In this document: piece after piece, positions 27,814-36,600 of the stretch | Layout: every line of letters begins with the position of its first letter | Position numbering within the stretch: the stretch's first letter is position 1 | From: Aliidiomarina iranensis | Lineage (GTDB): Bacteria > Pseudomonadota > Gammaproteobacteria > Enterobacterales > Alteromonadaceae | NCBI RefSeq assembly: GCF_003987135.1 | Contig: NZ_PIPJ01000005.1 | Location: 62,001-126,000, forward strand | Reading direction: 5' to 3' | DNA length: 64,000 nt | Program-made: the position numbers and the translations under genes | Notes under the pieces: model-generated | What the model was told of the DNA's origin: nothing | Databases searched by the model: none | What the model saw: the letters and a program-made list of their open reading frames with translations, nothing else

Positions 27814-29730
27814 ATGGCTATTGCTACCAGAATTTCCGCAAAAATTAAATTTTCCATAGAACGCATGCTCGGCGGCGGTGCTCTGCTGCAGTTGCTTTTA
27901 GCCTGGGGCATTGTGGTGCTTGTAGCTATCACAGGAGGTTTGTTGGCTTTCTACCTGAGCCGTGGCGAAGCCGATTTAAGTGAGGAGTTTTGGTGGAGCT
28001 TTTTACGGCTTACAGATCCCGGCTATCTAGGTGATGATCAAGGGTTATTGCGGCGAGTGATATCAACCTTACTCACGGTGGCAGGTTATGTATTGTTTAT
28101 GGGTACCCTAGTTGCCATCATGACGCAGTGGTTGTTCCGGCAAATGCGGCACTTCGAGCTGGGCCAAACCCCAGTTAATTTTCGCAACCATACGGTTTTA
28201 CTGGGCTGGAACTCGCGCACACTGCCTGTACTTAATGAGCTGATTAATCCTATTATTCCTGAGCAATACGTAAATAAAATTGCCATTCTTGCGGAAGATA
28301 TTACCCAAGGGCCATCAGAAGAATTACATGGAGAGCCACTTTCTCGTCGGGATCGCCGCCGTATTGTGCTGCGTTCAGGGTCAATTCTTAACCCTGAACA
28401 CCTAGAGCGCGTAGCAATTGCTGATGCAAGAACGGTAATCATTCCTTCTCGGAGTAACTCTGCGGAGCAAACCCTGAGCGCTGATACGGATGTGATTAAA
28501 GTATTACTTTCGTTGCAAACGGAACATGCGAGTGGCAAAGCACCGCGAGTAGTTGCAGAACTGCAAGATGCCCGCAAAGTACCCATTGCGCTGCACACCT
28601 ATCAGGGTGACTTGCAGGTGATTGCTAGTGATTTGATTATCGCTCGTATTCTGAAACGAAGCACTTTGTATCCCGGGTTATCTGGGGCTGTGAATGCGTT
28701 GCTGATTGATCCAGAGCAGGCACAGTTTATGCCAGAATCGGCCGACGCCTTTGTGGGTAAACAATGGAAACAAGTTTTTGCTGGCGCACAAAAAGCTACA
28801 CCTTGCGGGATTTTAAGAGCACAACCGGGTAAACGTGCGGGCACAACTGAAACCATACTTGCGCCTTCTGGCGAGTTTACTATCGAAGCGGGTGATGAGA
28901 TTTTATATTTAGCGAGTAGCCATGCGGATGCGCAAGAGCACAACCGGCCCTCAACGCATAGGCCGATGCAGGTAAGTGAGCGCTTAGTAACGCCGGTTCG
29001 GGCATTGAAACGTAGGGTTTTAATTTTAGGCTGGAATAATCGCGTAACCACATTACTTGATGAAATGGCGAAAGATGATCGCACGAAATACTATGTTACG
29101 AATGTTTCCTCGGCAACGGTGGAAGAGCGCCAACAACTGTTCAATGAGCGTTGGCCGGGAAACACGAAACAGCTAGAAATACATTGGCAACAGGCCGATT
29201 ACACCGCTGAATCGGTAATGATGGCGTTAAAGCCGCAAGATTTTGATTCGGTAATGCTGTTTAGTAGTGATCGTTTAGGCTCTGGCGAAGAAGCTGATGC
29301 ACGAAGCATAGTGGCGTTTATGCTGTTAGATTATCTATTGGCACAGGGCAAGCATGCAACTCGGCCTCATATCATGGTGGAGCTACATGATCCGAGCAAC
29401 GCTGCCTACGTAAACCACAGCAATAATGAAGTTTTGGTAAGCTCAGTGGTGGTGAGCCACGTGTTGGCGCAGGTGGCAGTGTACCCGCAATTGCGGGTGG
29501 TATACGAACAATTATTAAGTGCTGATGGCGCGAGGATGGCCTTACGGTTCTTGCCAGAAAAGTTGCAACGCACAATATCCGTTGCCGAGTTGCGTGAGTA
29601 TGCCTTTGCGGAGCGGTCGGTGCTGTTAGGCTATCAAGAGGCCGGTGATAAAGCGGTGTTGAACCCTTCGGTGAAAACACAGATTAAAGCATCGGCAAAA
29701 ACACAATTGATTGTTTTACAAGGTGTGTAG
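27814..29730 (+). CDS. CASTOR/POLLUX-type ion channel with RCK-like domains
   Basis: The 638-residue protein has two hydrophobic segments (about 22-47 and 82-108). They flank a pore loop, WWSFLRLTDPGYLGDD, whose filter differs from the potassium-channel TVGYG. Two Rossmann-type regulatory domains follow: HTVLLGWNSRTLPVLNEL at about 129 and RRVLILGWNNRVTTLLDEM at about 405. This is the layout of the CASTOR/POLLUX channels of plants and their bacterial relatives. It probably conducts potassium or another cation under nucleotide or ion control. It is monocistronic and convergent with cspA. Confidence 0.85.
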   Translation: MAIATRISAKIKFSIERMLGGGALLQLLLAWGIVVLVAITGGLLAFYLSRGEADLSEEFWWSFLRLTDPGYLGDDQGLLRRVISTLLTVAGYVLFMGTLVAIMTQWLFRQMRHFELGQTPVNFRNHTVLLGWNSRTLPVLNELINPIIPEQYVNKIAILAEDITQGPSEELHGEPLSRRDRRRIVLRSGSILNPEHLERVAIADARTVIIPSRSNSAEQTLSADTDVIKVLLSLQTEHASGKAPRVVAELQDARKVPIALHTYQGDLQVIASDLIIARILKRSTLYPGLSGAVNALLIDPEQAQFMPESADAFVGKQWKQVFAGAQKATPCGILRAQPGKRAGTTETILAPSGEFTIEAGDEILYLASSHADAQEHNRPSTHRPMQVSERLVTPVRALKRRVLILGWNNRVTTLLDEMAKDDRTKYYVTNVSSATVEERQQLFNERWPGNTKQLEIHWQQADYTAESVMMALKPQDFDSVMLFSSDRLGSGEEADARSIVAFMLLDYLLAQGKHATRPHIMVELHDPSNAAYVNHSNNEVLVSSVVVSHVLAQVAVYPQLRVVYEQLLSADGARMALRFLPEKLQRTISVAELREYAFAERSVLLGYQEAGDKAVLNPSVKTQIKASAKTQLIVLQGV

Positions 29731-29740
29731 TGGCGAGCAT

Positions 29741-29769
29741 AAAAAATGGCCGGCAAAAGCCGACCATTT
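29741..29769 (-). terminator. Terminator of cspA
   Basis: On the minus strand AAATGG-CGGC / GCCG-CCATTT with a 4-nt loop ends in six T. A plus-strand T run is lacking. Confidence 0.75.
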
Positions 29770-29812
29770 AACAATTCGTGTTTACACTGCACGGTTGCGG
29801 TGAGCAACCTAA

Positions 29813-30022
29813 TTACGCAGGAGTTACGTTCTCAGCCTGTGGGCCTTTTTGGCCTTGGGTGATAGTAAACTGAACTTTCTGACCTTCGGTTAAGGTGCGG
29901 AAACCATCGCCGGTGATTGCAGAGAAGTGAACGAATACATCAGGACCGCCTTCGCGCTCAAGAAAACCAAAGCCTTTAGATTCATTGAACCATTTAACGG
30001 TACCAGTAACAGTATCAGACAT
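29813..30022 (-). CDS. Cold-shock protein, CspA family
   Basis: This 69-residue single cold-shock domain binds single-stranded RNA and DNA and acts as an RNA chaperone. The RNP1 motif is KGFGFL and RNP2 is VFVHF. The start has AGGAAAG upstream. The promoter inferred at 30176-30205 would give a leader of about 150 nt, as in cold-inducible csp genes. Whether it is cold-induced or constitutive cannot be told from sequence. Confidence 0.95.
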   Translation of the reverse strand: MSDTVTGTVKWFNESKGFGFLEREGGPDVFVHFSAITGDGFRTLTEGQKVQFTITQGQKGPQAENVTPA

Positions 30023-30205
30023 AATCTTTCCTAACTTACATAGATATTTAAAACGACTGGCTTAAGCCAGCAGAACTAGTGCTTAAAGCAGCAGAGATAT
30101 TAGAGCAGGGGACGAGCGCTTCCGAGGAGGTTTCGTTCAATCTGAGCAAACACTTGCTGTTAATCAAGCCTTTTCAGTATATATGGGATGTTTTCCCCTT
30201 GCCAA
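30023..30205 (-). promoter_or_regulatory. cspA promoter and long leader
   Basis: On the minus strand TTGGCA (30205-30200) and TATACT (30181-30176) are 18 bp apart. Transcription would start near 30169, leaving a leader of roughly 147 nt. Within it is the perfect 14-bp palindrome CTGGCTTAAGCCAG (30057-30070). Long structured leaders control cold-shock mRNA stability and translation in E. coli. The rest of the gap up to 30384 shows no gene I can support, only a TATACT-like -10 near 30266 that may serve the next gene. Confidence 0.5.
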
Positions 30206-30384
30206 TTTTTTTGGCGTTTATTTTATATTCGATTTTCATCTCAACAGTGGCGCGGCAAAAACGTTATACTTTAACAGTATGAGTATTTAACTAAAGGGCT
30301 AGCAGTTCACTTTATATCTGATCTCAGGCTGGGCTTTTGGCGTTTTGTGTATGCATTGTGAGTGATTAAAAAAGGAAGTATTAG

Positions 30385-31449
30385 ATGACATCGAGGGTAA
30401 TTGAGCGACAAACTGAGATGATTGGAAATACTGATTTATTAAAAATCCAATCGTTATCCAAGCTTGCGGGGTCTGATATTTACGTAAAGTGTGAATATCA
30501 AAATCCGGGCGGCTCGATTAAAGATCGGGCCGCCTTACAGCTCGTTGAAGACGCCATTGCCGCCGGCGAATTGCGCCCTGGTATGAGCATTGTAGAAGGC
30601 ACCGCAGGCAATACCGGAATTGGTTTGGCGGTAGTAGCAAAAGCCTTGGGTTACGATCTTTTGGTGGTGATGCCAAATGATCAAACCCCAGAGAAAACCA
30701 AAATGATTGAGCTGCATGGCGCGCGATTGCAGGCAATACCGCCGGTACCATTTAAAAACCCCGAGCATTTTTATCACACAGCCCGACGTATAGCGGAAGA
30801 AAATGAAAACTTTTGGTGGGCGAATCAATTTGAAAACACCAGTAATATGCGCGCTCACTATTTGCATACGGGCCCGGAAATTTGGCAACAAACAGAGGGT
30901 AAAATTGATGTGCTAGTTTCTGTTTCTGGCACTGGCGGCACAATCGGTGGCAACTCTCGTTATTTAAAAGAGCAAAATCCAGATATTGAGGTTTGGCTGG
31001 CGGATCCTGATGGCTCAGGAAGTTTTGAGTTTTTACGCAGTGGTGAATATAAATCAAGTGGCGGTTCCATGACGGAAGGCATTGGCATCATGCGTTTGGT
31101 GGAGAACTTTCGGCAAGCAAAGATAGATTATGCAGTAAATCTCCCAGACCAAGATTTAGTAACCATTGCAAACTATGTTCGCCAACAAGAGGGAATTGTT
31201 CTGGGCAGCAGTTCTGCGTTGAATGTAGCCGCCGCATTCTTTGCGGCGTTGCACCGAGAGCCCGGCAAAACCATTGTTACTTTTGCGTGTGATTTGGGCG
31301 AGCGGAGTGGATCGAAATTGTACAACCCGGAATATTTACAGCAGCGCGAACTTAAAACAACAGCGGAGCCCATCGAGGCGCTGATAAAACGTTACCAGCA
31401 AAGCGCCGATCGGATTTTAAAAGTAGAGCGAGAGTACTGGTTAGATTAA
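30385..31449 (+). CDS. Cysteine synthase / cystathionine beta-synthase family PLP enzyme
   Basis: This 354-residue fold-type II PLP enzyme has Lys46 in NPGGSIKDRAA as the cofactor-binding residue. The substrate loop is EGTAGNTGIG and the phosphate-binding loop is SGTGGTIGG. Family members make cysteine from O-acetylserine and sulfide. It is longer than CysK (about 320), lacks the CysK-typical TSGNTG (TAGNTG here), and has an insertion WWANQFENTSNMRAHY typical of a CysK/CBS-like subgroup. I leave the symbol empty because O-acetylserine versus O-phosphoserine use cannot be decided. It is monocistronic. Confidence 0.85.
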   Translation: MTSRVIERQTEMIGNTDLLKIQSLSKLAGSDIYVKCEYQNPGGSIKDRAALQLVEDAIAAGELRPGMSIVEGTAGNTGIGLAVVAKALGYDLLVVMPNDQTPEKTKMIELHGARLQAIPPVPFKNPEHFYHTARRIAEENENFWWANQFENTSNMRAHYLHTGPEIWQQTEGKIDVLVSVSGTGGTIGGNSRYLKEQNPDIEVWLADPDGSGSFEFLRSGEYKSSGGSMTEGIGIMRLVENFRQAKIDYAVNLPDQDLVTIANYVRQQEGIVLGSSSALNVAAAFFAALHREPGKTIVTFACDLGERSGSKLYNPEYLQQRELKTTAEPIEALIKRYQQSADRILKVEREYWLD

Positions 31450-31473
31450 AAAAGGGGTGCAAGAGCACCCCTT
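31447..31473. terminator. Bidirectional terminator between the cysteine synthase-like gene and yqhD
   Basis: A perfect 7-bp stem, GGGGTGC / GCACCCC with loop AAGA, is extended by A-T pairs. The strong T run is on the minus strand. Confidence 0.8.
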
Positions 31474-31499
31474 ATCTATTTATTTAGCAGCCGATGCTC

Positions 31500-32660
31500 T
31501 TACCGCAATGCGGCTTCAAGAATTTTTCGGCTTACTTCTGGTGTAACGTCTTTATTTTCGCCTAGTTTCACCATGCCATGAGATTCGAGCTGCTTGATTA
31601 TGGTATCGATTACCGAAGATTCTAAATCATAATCTTCGATTCGCGTACCAGCGCCTAAGTTACGGAAAAACTCCTCGGTTTTGGCAATTGCGGCATCTGC
31701 TTTTTCTTCATCAGAGCCCGTAGTAATTCCCCACACGCGTTCAGCGTATTGTGCCAGCTTTGCGAGTTTATCGGCTTTTCTTACCCGTAGGTTTGCAGGT
31801 AATACAACTGCCAATGTTTGTGCATGATCGAGGCCATACAAGGCTGTTAACTCGTGGCCAATCATGTGGGTAGACCAATCCTGGGGAACACCCACACCTA
31901 TCAACCCGTTTAAGGCCATGGTGGCACACCACATTACGTTGGAGCGAATCTCATAATTTTCCGGTTGTGCTAAAGCTTCTGGGCCGATATCGATCAGTGT
32001 TTGTAAAATGCCCTCGGCCAAACGGTCTTGTAAATGCGCACCTACAGGATAGGTAAGGTACTGTTCCATTACGTGCGTAAATGGGTCGATTACGCCATTA
32101 ATAACTTGGCGAATTGGTAACGTATAGGTTGTAGTTGGATCCAATACAGAAAACTTTGGAAACACTAACGGGCTGCCAAACGGCAGTTTAGCTTTGTACT
32201 CGGCTCGAGTGACTACGGAGCCACTATTCATTTCCGAGCCGGTGGCTGGCAGGGTGAGCACACTTCCAAAATCAATGGCCGATTCAATGCCTTTACCACC
32301 CTTGGTTAAAATCTCCCACCGATCGCCAGAAAAATTAGCTGCAGCAGCGATAAACTTAACCCCATCGATCACTGAACCACCGCCGGCAGCGAGAATGAAA
32401 TCAACCTTGTGCTCATTTACCTCATCGGCGGCACGGCAAAGTGTTTCGAATTCAGGGTTCGCTTCAATGCCGGAAAATTCACAAACGATTCGGTTCCCTA
32501 CCGCATCCATGATTTGCTGGTAAACTCCGTTTTTCTTAATGCTGCCGCCACCGTAGGCTAGCATTACCCGTGCGTTTTCTGGGATTTCTTGGCTGATATT
32601 GGCAATTTGCCCTTCGCCGAATAGAATTTTGGTCGGGTTGTAAAAGCTGAAATTATTCAT
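31500..32660 (-). CDS. yqhD: NADPH-dependent aldehyde reductase / iron-containing alcohol dehydrogenase
   Basis: The 386-residue protein matches E. coli YqhD from MNNF to the C-terminus: LFGEGQIA, YGGGSIKKNGVYQQ, AAGGGSVIDGVKF, LPATGSEMNSGSV, GVIDPFTHVMEQY, and the metal site GHELTALYGLDHAQTLA. It reduces short and reactive aldehydes to alcohols and helps detoxify products of lipid peroxidation. ATG 32660 is preferred over an upstream in-frame start because it matches YqhD and has GGAG upstream. No YqhC regulator is adjacent. Short 11-bp repeats lie about 140 bp upstream. Confidence 0.92.
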   Translation of the reverse strand: MNNFSFYNPTKILFGEGQIANISQEIPENARVMLAYGGGSIKKNGVYQQIMDAVGNRIVCEFSGIEANPEFETLCRAADEVNEHKVDFILAAGGGSVIDGVKFIAAAANFSGDRWEILTKGGKGIESAIDFGSVLTLPATGSEMNSGSVVTRAEYKAKLPFGSPLVFPKFSVLDPTTTYTLPIRQVINGVIDPFTHVMEQYLTYPVGAHLQDRLAEGILQTLIDIGPEALAQPENYEIRSNVMWCATMALNGLIGVGVPQDWSTHMIGHELTALYGLDHAQTLAVVLPANLRVRKADKLAKLAQYAERVWGITTGSDEEKADAAIAKTEEFFRNLGAGTRIEDYDLESSVIDTIIKQLESHGMVKLGENKDVTPEVSRKILEAALR

Positions 32661-32799
32661 CAGTGCTCCAATGCTGCAAATGAGTGGATTATTAAGATAG
32701 AAGATACGCAGTATTTTCTGCAATTGATCAGGGTAAATATACTGGGGAAATGTGCACCAGTTCATCCATGATGAATACGCTTAACGAACAAGCTTACAA

Positions 32800-32842
32800 T
32801 GCAAAAACCGTGCAAAAACTGTGCAAAAACCAATGCAACAAC
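32800..32842 (-). repeat. Tandem 11-bp repeats upstream of yqhD
   Basis: TGCAAAAACCG, TGCAAAAACTG and TGCAAAAACCA follow head to tail at 11-bp steps from 32800, with a looser TGCAACAAC after. They lie about 140 bp upstream of yqhD and about 80 bp past the GNAT stop. They could be activator sites or simple slippage repeats. The rest of 32661-32921 shows nothing else clear. Confidence 0.6.
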
Positions 32843-32921
32843 ACTAAAGTGAAGCGCATCACGTAATTACAGCAGTGAAACTCTGCGTTTAGTGTCTTGT
32901 ATCTACACCCTATTCATGAGG

Positions 32922-33383
32922 CTATTGCGGGCAAGATTCAAGGGTCATCTGCAAACGATAGCCATCTGTGCCATCGGAATAGTAAGCAGGCAAAACATCG
33001 ATTACTTCAAAACCAAGTTGCCGATACAATTCAATAGCGCCTTTATTATCGCACTTCACTTCAAGCGATAGCGCGCTCGCAGCCGCTGCTTTGGCGTTTT
33101 CCATTACCGCTAGCATTAAGGCTTTACCGATTCCTTTACCACGAGCGTGAGGTGCGATGGCAATCGAATATATACGCCACTTTCGGCTATTTTTTCGGGT
33201 TAATATAATAGCGTAACCGATAATCTCGCTATTTATTTCAGCGCACCACAGCAGCGAACTTTTTTGCTTCAACAGGTGCATGAACGAGCGCAGGCCGATT
33301 TGATCGTAATTAAAGGAAGCATTTTCAAGTGCCACCAGCGCGCTCAAATCATTGCTTTGGGCGCGCCGAATATTAACCGTCAT
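32922..33383 (-). CDS. GNAT-family N-acetyltransferase
   Basis: This 153-residue protein carries the GNAT fold. The acetyl-CoA loop is IAPHARGKGIGKALM, preceded by the beta-4 strand IYSIAIAPHARG. The NKGAIELYRQLGFEVIDVLPAYYSDGTDGYRLQMTL end is RimI-like. It begins nine bases after the stop of the RimK-like ATP-grasp gene and is certainly in its operon. The conserved pairing suggests it acts on the same product or protein. The actual acceptor is unknown. Confidence 0.88.
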   Translation of the reverse strand: MTVNIRRAQSNDLSALVALENASFNYDQIGLRSFMHLLKQKSSLLWCAEINSEIIGYAIILTRKNSRKWRIYSIAIAPHARGKGIGKALMLAVMENAKAAAASALSLEVKCDNKGAIELYRQLGFEVIDVLPAYYSDGTDGYRLQMTLESCPQ

Positions 33384-33392
33384 GGTTGAACC

Positions 33393-34856
33393 TCAATCTT
33401 CAATACGGCGGAGAAAATCATCCATGATGATGCGATACAGTTCATCACCTAGATAACCATCTTCAACACCACTATCGATCGAGGGGTTATCGTTAATTTC
33501 GATGATAACAGGGCCGTTTACCGTTTCTTTGATATCCACACCGTACAAGCCATCACCCACGAGCCGCGTTGCTTGCAGCGCAACTTTAACTACTTCTTTG
33601 GGCACCTGATGAACACCAAAACTTTCAAAACCACCACTCTTGCCGCGTGATGTTTCGCTACTATGGTTATAAATCTGCCAATGATTACGAGCCATGAGGT
33701 ATTTACATGCGTAAATCACACGGTTATTGATTACGCCAATACGCCAATCAAAATCAGTAGGCAAGAACTCCTGCACAAGTAAAATGGTTGATGTTTGGAA
33801 AAGCTCTTCTGCTACTTTTTTAAATTCATCATCATTACGAGCTTTTTCTACACCGATAGAAAATGAGCCATCGGGAATTTTTAAAACCACAGGGTAGCCG
33901 AAGCGTTGGCCAATCGCTGCATAATCGATGTTATCACCCATCACTAAGAGTTCTGTGCGAGGCCGCGGGATTTTGTTTTTTTCCAGCATTTCGTTCAGAA
34001 ACACTTTATTCGCACAGCGTAAAATTGAATCTGGATGATCGATAACTACCAAGCCATTGGCTTCTGCTTTTTTAGCAAAATGATAGGTATAGTGATTTAT
34101 TCGGGTGGTTTCACGAATAAATAAGGCATCGAACTCTAGCAAACGGTTAAAATCGGCAGCAGTGATGAGCTCGGCATCAATATCATTATCACGGGCCGCA
34201 CGAATAAACTTTTGCAGTGCTTTTTTGTCGCTTGTGGGTATGCGTTCATTGGGGTCGTGTAATATGGCTAAATCATAGCGATATTCTTTGCGGCTCCGCG
34301 CTTTCCGCCAAACCCGCTTAGAGAAATATTCGAGCGATTCACCAAAGAGTGTTTGTTCATCATCATTTAGATCCGAAAGGGCTCGATTACGTATTGCATT
34401 CAAATGCCAGCGGCCCTCGAAGGAAAATTCAACTTCAAGTAAAGGGCAGGGGTAGGCCTCAAAGGTATGGCGCGCTAGATCTTCCAGCTCCGGATAGGCA
34501 GTACGGCCAAAGCATAAAAGCAAACGTACGTGTTTTGGATTCTCGGGTTGATATTGAGCTACGAATCGATTTAAAACTTTCGTGTTATCACTAAGAAAAA
34601 GTTGATAATGGGATAGATTCGCGAGATCGTTTATCGCCGAAACCGAAGGTAATGCACGCTGCCCTCGGGCCTCGGCGAGTAAGCTTACATAATAGCCAGT
34701 GGAAAGATAACTAAGATCGCCACACAGGTTTATGATAGGGCCATGATGTTTACCGGCTCGCTGAATATAATCAGCCGCACTGATAATAGATTGACTCGGA
34801 TGATAGGGCTGCCAATCAGCAATATCATCAATAATAATTAGGGGTGCATTGTGCAT
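33393..34856 (-). CDS. RimK-like ATP-grasp ligase with RLAN N-terminal domain
   Basis: The 487-residue protein has an N-terminal RimK-like ATP-grasp N-terminal (RLAN) domain (about 1-160, PLIIIDDIADWQPYHPS). A C-terminal ATP-grasp domain (about 275-485) carries NKVFLNEMLEKNKIPRP, YPVVLKIPDGSFSIGV, LVQEFLPTDFDWRIGVINNRVI and the Mg-binding IIEINDNPSID. ATP-grasp enzymes of this type link an amino acid or peptide to a carboxylate. The GNAT gene follows directly. The pair resembles proposed peptide-tagging systems, but substrate is unknown. It is divergent from hemH. Confidence 0.87.
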   Translation of the reverse strand: MHNAPLIIIDDIADWQPYHPSQSIISAADYIQRAGKHHGPIINLCGDLSYLSTGYYVSLLAEARGQRALPSVSAINDLANLSHYQLFLSDNTKVLNRFVAQYQPENPKHVRLLLCFGRTAYPELEDLARHTFEAYPCPLLEVEFSFEGRWHLNAIRNRALSDLNDDEQTLFGESLEYFSKRVWRKARSRKEYRYDLAILHDPNERIPTSDKKALQKFIRAARDNDIDAELITAADFNRLLEFDALFIRETTRINHYTYHFAKKAEANGLVVIDHPDSILRCANKVFLNEMLEKNKIPRPRTELLVMGDNIDYAAIGQRFGYPVVLKIPDGSFSIGVEKARNDDEFKKVAEELFQTSTILLVQEFLPTDFDWRIGVINNRVIYACKYLMARNHWQIYNHSSETSRGKSGGFESFGVHQVPKEVVKVALQATRLVGDGLYGVDIKETVNGPVIIEINDNPSIDSGVEDGYLGDELYRIIMDDFLRRIED

Positions 34857-34955
34857 TATTGTACCTTGTACTGGGTTACCAAACGCCGTGTTTGTTGCGG
34901 CGATTTATCGCTGAAAACTGCGTTATTAGCAAGCGCTTTATAAGGAATATTTTTC

Positions 34956-36041
34956 ATGAAATTTCAAGGCTCTAAGAATTTCAGCCATGGCCAAGTTGGA
35001 AAAATTGGCGTGCTCCTTACTAATCTTGGCACACCAGATGCGGCAACGCCAAAAGCATTGCGTAAATATTTAGCTGAATTCCTCTCAGATCCCCGTGTTG
35101 TGGAAGTACCGCGGTTAATTTGGAAAGTGATTTTACATGGCGTGATTTTACGTATTCGCCCTCGCCGTTCTGCCGAAGCTTACAGCACTGTATGGACAGA
35201 ACAAGGTTCGCCGCTGTTATTCCACACGCAAGCACAAACCGATGGGGTGCGCGCAGAATTAAAGAAAATTTACGGCGATGACATCGTTGTAGAATTCGGC
35301 ATGCGTTATGGTAACCCTTCAATTCGCAGTGCGATAGATAAGCTCCTTGAACAAGGCGTACGTAAGCTAGTGGTATTGCCGCTGTACCCGCAATATTCGG
35401 CTTCAACGAGTGCTTCAACCTTCGATGCGATTAGCCATGATTTTACTCGCCGCCGTTGGTTGCCCGATTTCCGTTTTATTAGCCATTACCATGATGATGC
35501 GAATTACATTCAAGCAGTTGCCGATAAAATACGTGCGCATTGGGAAACTAATGGCCGCGCGGATAAATTAGTGTTTTCCTATCACGGTGTGCCGAAAAAG
35601 TATTTAGATCGGGGCGATCCCTATCATTGTGAGTGTCATAAAACCACACGTTTAGTAGCGGAAAATTTAGGCCTAGAAAAAAATGAATACATGACAACGT
35701 TCCAATCTCGCTTTGGCCGTGAAGAGTGGCTGCAGCCCTACACGGACATGACTTTGAAAGGTCTGCCTGAGCAAGGCGTGAAATCATTGCAAGTAGTTTG
35801 CCCTGGCTTCTCTTCTGATTGTCTAGAAACTATCGAAGAAATCGGTGAGGAAAACTGCGAGTACTTCATGGAAAGTGGTGGTGAGCGTTTTGAATATATT
35901 CCTTGCTTGAATTCGGATGATCAGCATATTCAGGCCCTGAGCGCTTTGTTACAAGAGAATCTGCACGGCTGGCATGCAGGCACTTCTGAAAAAAGTGCGC
36001 AAACAGCGAAGCTAGCAAAAGAACTCGGTGCTAAGCTGTAA
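34956..36041 (+). CDS. hemH: Ferrochelatase
   Basis: HemH inserts iron into protoporphyrin IX, the last step of heme synthesis, at the inner face of the cytoplasmic membrane. The 361-residue sequence contains VLLTNLGTPDA, EYLAEFLSDPRVVE-like, the metal-ligand region VFSYHGVPKKYLDRGDPYHCECHKT, QSRFGREEWLQPYT and VVCPGFSSDCLETIEEIGEE. The C-terminal tail is about 25 residues longer than in E. coli. TIGR03546 and TIGR03545 genes follow closely on the same strand. Confidence 0.96.
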   Translation: MKFQGSKNFSHGQVGKIGVLLTNLGTPDAATPKALRKYLAEFLSDPRVVEVPRLIWKVILHGVILRIRPRRSAEAYSTVWTEQGSPLLFHTQAQTDGVRAELKKIYGDDIVVEFGMRYGNPSIRSAIDKLLEQGVRKLVVLPLYPQYSASTSASTFDAISHDFTRRRWLPDFRFISHYHDDANYIQAVADKIRAHWETNGRADKLVFSYHGVPKKYLDRGDPYHCECHKTTRLVAENLGLEKNEYMTTFQSRFGREEWLQPYTDMTLKGLPEQGVKSLQVVCPGFSSDCLETIEEIGEENCEYFMESGGERFEYIPCLNSDDQHIQALSALLQENLHGWHAGTSEKSAQTAKLAKELGAKL

Positions 36042-36075
36042 AGGATGAAGCGTAAGAGATCAAAGGAGCGGATAA

Positions 36076-36600
36076 ATGATTACGTTATTAGCAAAGTTAT
36101 TAAAGGCGTTGAATGCTGAAACCAGCCCATGGGCTTTGGCTTGGGCATTTGTTTTAGGCATGTTTATTGGGCTTACCCCTCTATTTAGTTTGCATAACTT
36201 ACTTATTTTATTCTTAGCGCTTTCCCTACGTATAAATTTCGCTGGGTTCTTGGTGTCTTTCGCGGTTTTTTCCGGTATCGCTTATCTTGTGGATCCGGTT
36301 TTCGATTACTTGGGCGAAGCTATTCTCCAAGCTGACGCTTTGCAGGGCCTTTGGGTAGGCTTGTATGAGAGCCCGCTCGCCCGATTGCTGCAATATAATC
36401 ATACGATCACTATGGGCAGCGTAGTTTTTGCCATACTGTTTGCTGTGCCTTGGCTCTTTATTAGTTACCACTTAATCGTGGCTTACCGGGGAAGAGTAAA
36501 GGCTTGGTTTGATCGGTTGCGTTTTGTGCAAGTTATCAAAGGTACAAAGTTCTTCATGGTGTATCAACGAGTGAGCGGATTACGCGGAGGCTCACTATGA
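36076..36600 (+). CDS. TIGR03546 family membrane protein (DUF2062-like)
   Basis: This 174-residue protein has three or four hydrophobic segments (about 18-35, 38-58, 60-80, 115-140). The motif AFVLGMFIGLTPLFSLHNLLILFLALSLRIN recalls the DUF2062 and TIGR03546 families. No function is known. Its stop overlaps the next start as ATGA, so it is translationally coupled to the TIGR03545 gene. The two families are found paired in marine Gammaproteobacteria. Confidence 0.8.
   Translation: MITLLAKLLKALNAETSPWALAWAFVLGMFIGLTPLFSLHNLLILFLALSLRINFAGFLVSFAVFSGIAYLVDPVFDYLGEAILQADALQGLWVGLYESPLARLLQYNHTITMGSVVFAILFAVPWLFISYHLIVAYRGRVKAWFDRLRFVQVIKGTKFFMVYQRVSGLRGGSL

Noticed and set aside
28086-28598. 170-codon minus-strand frame within the channel gene
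   Set aside because: It is a shadow of the CASTOR/POLLUX-type gene with Ser/Arg-rich, non-protein-like composition. Other opposite-strand frames in rpoD, tgt, yaaA and secD were dismissed for the same reason.
30079-30282. 67-codon reading frame upstream of the cysteine synthase-like gene
   Set aside because: It overlaps the cspA leader and promoter on the other strand, has no good ribosome site, and shows no family resemblance.
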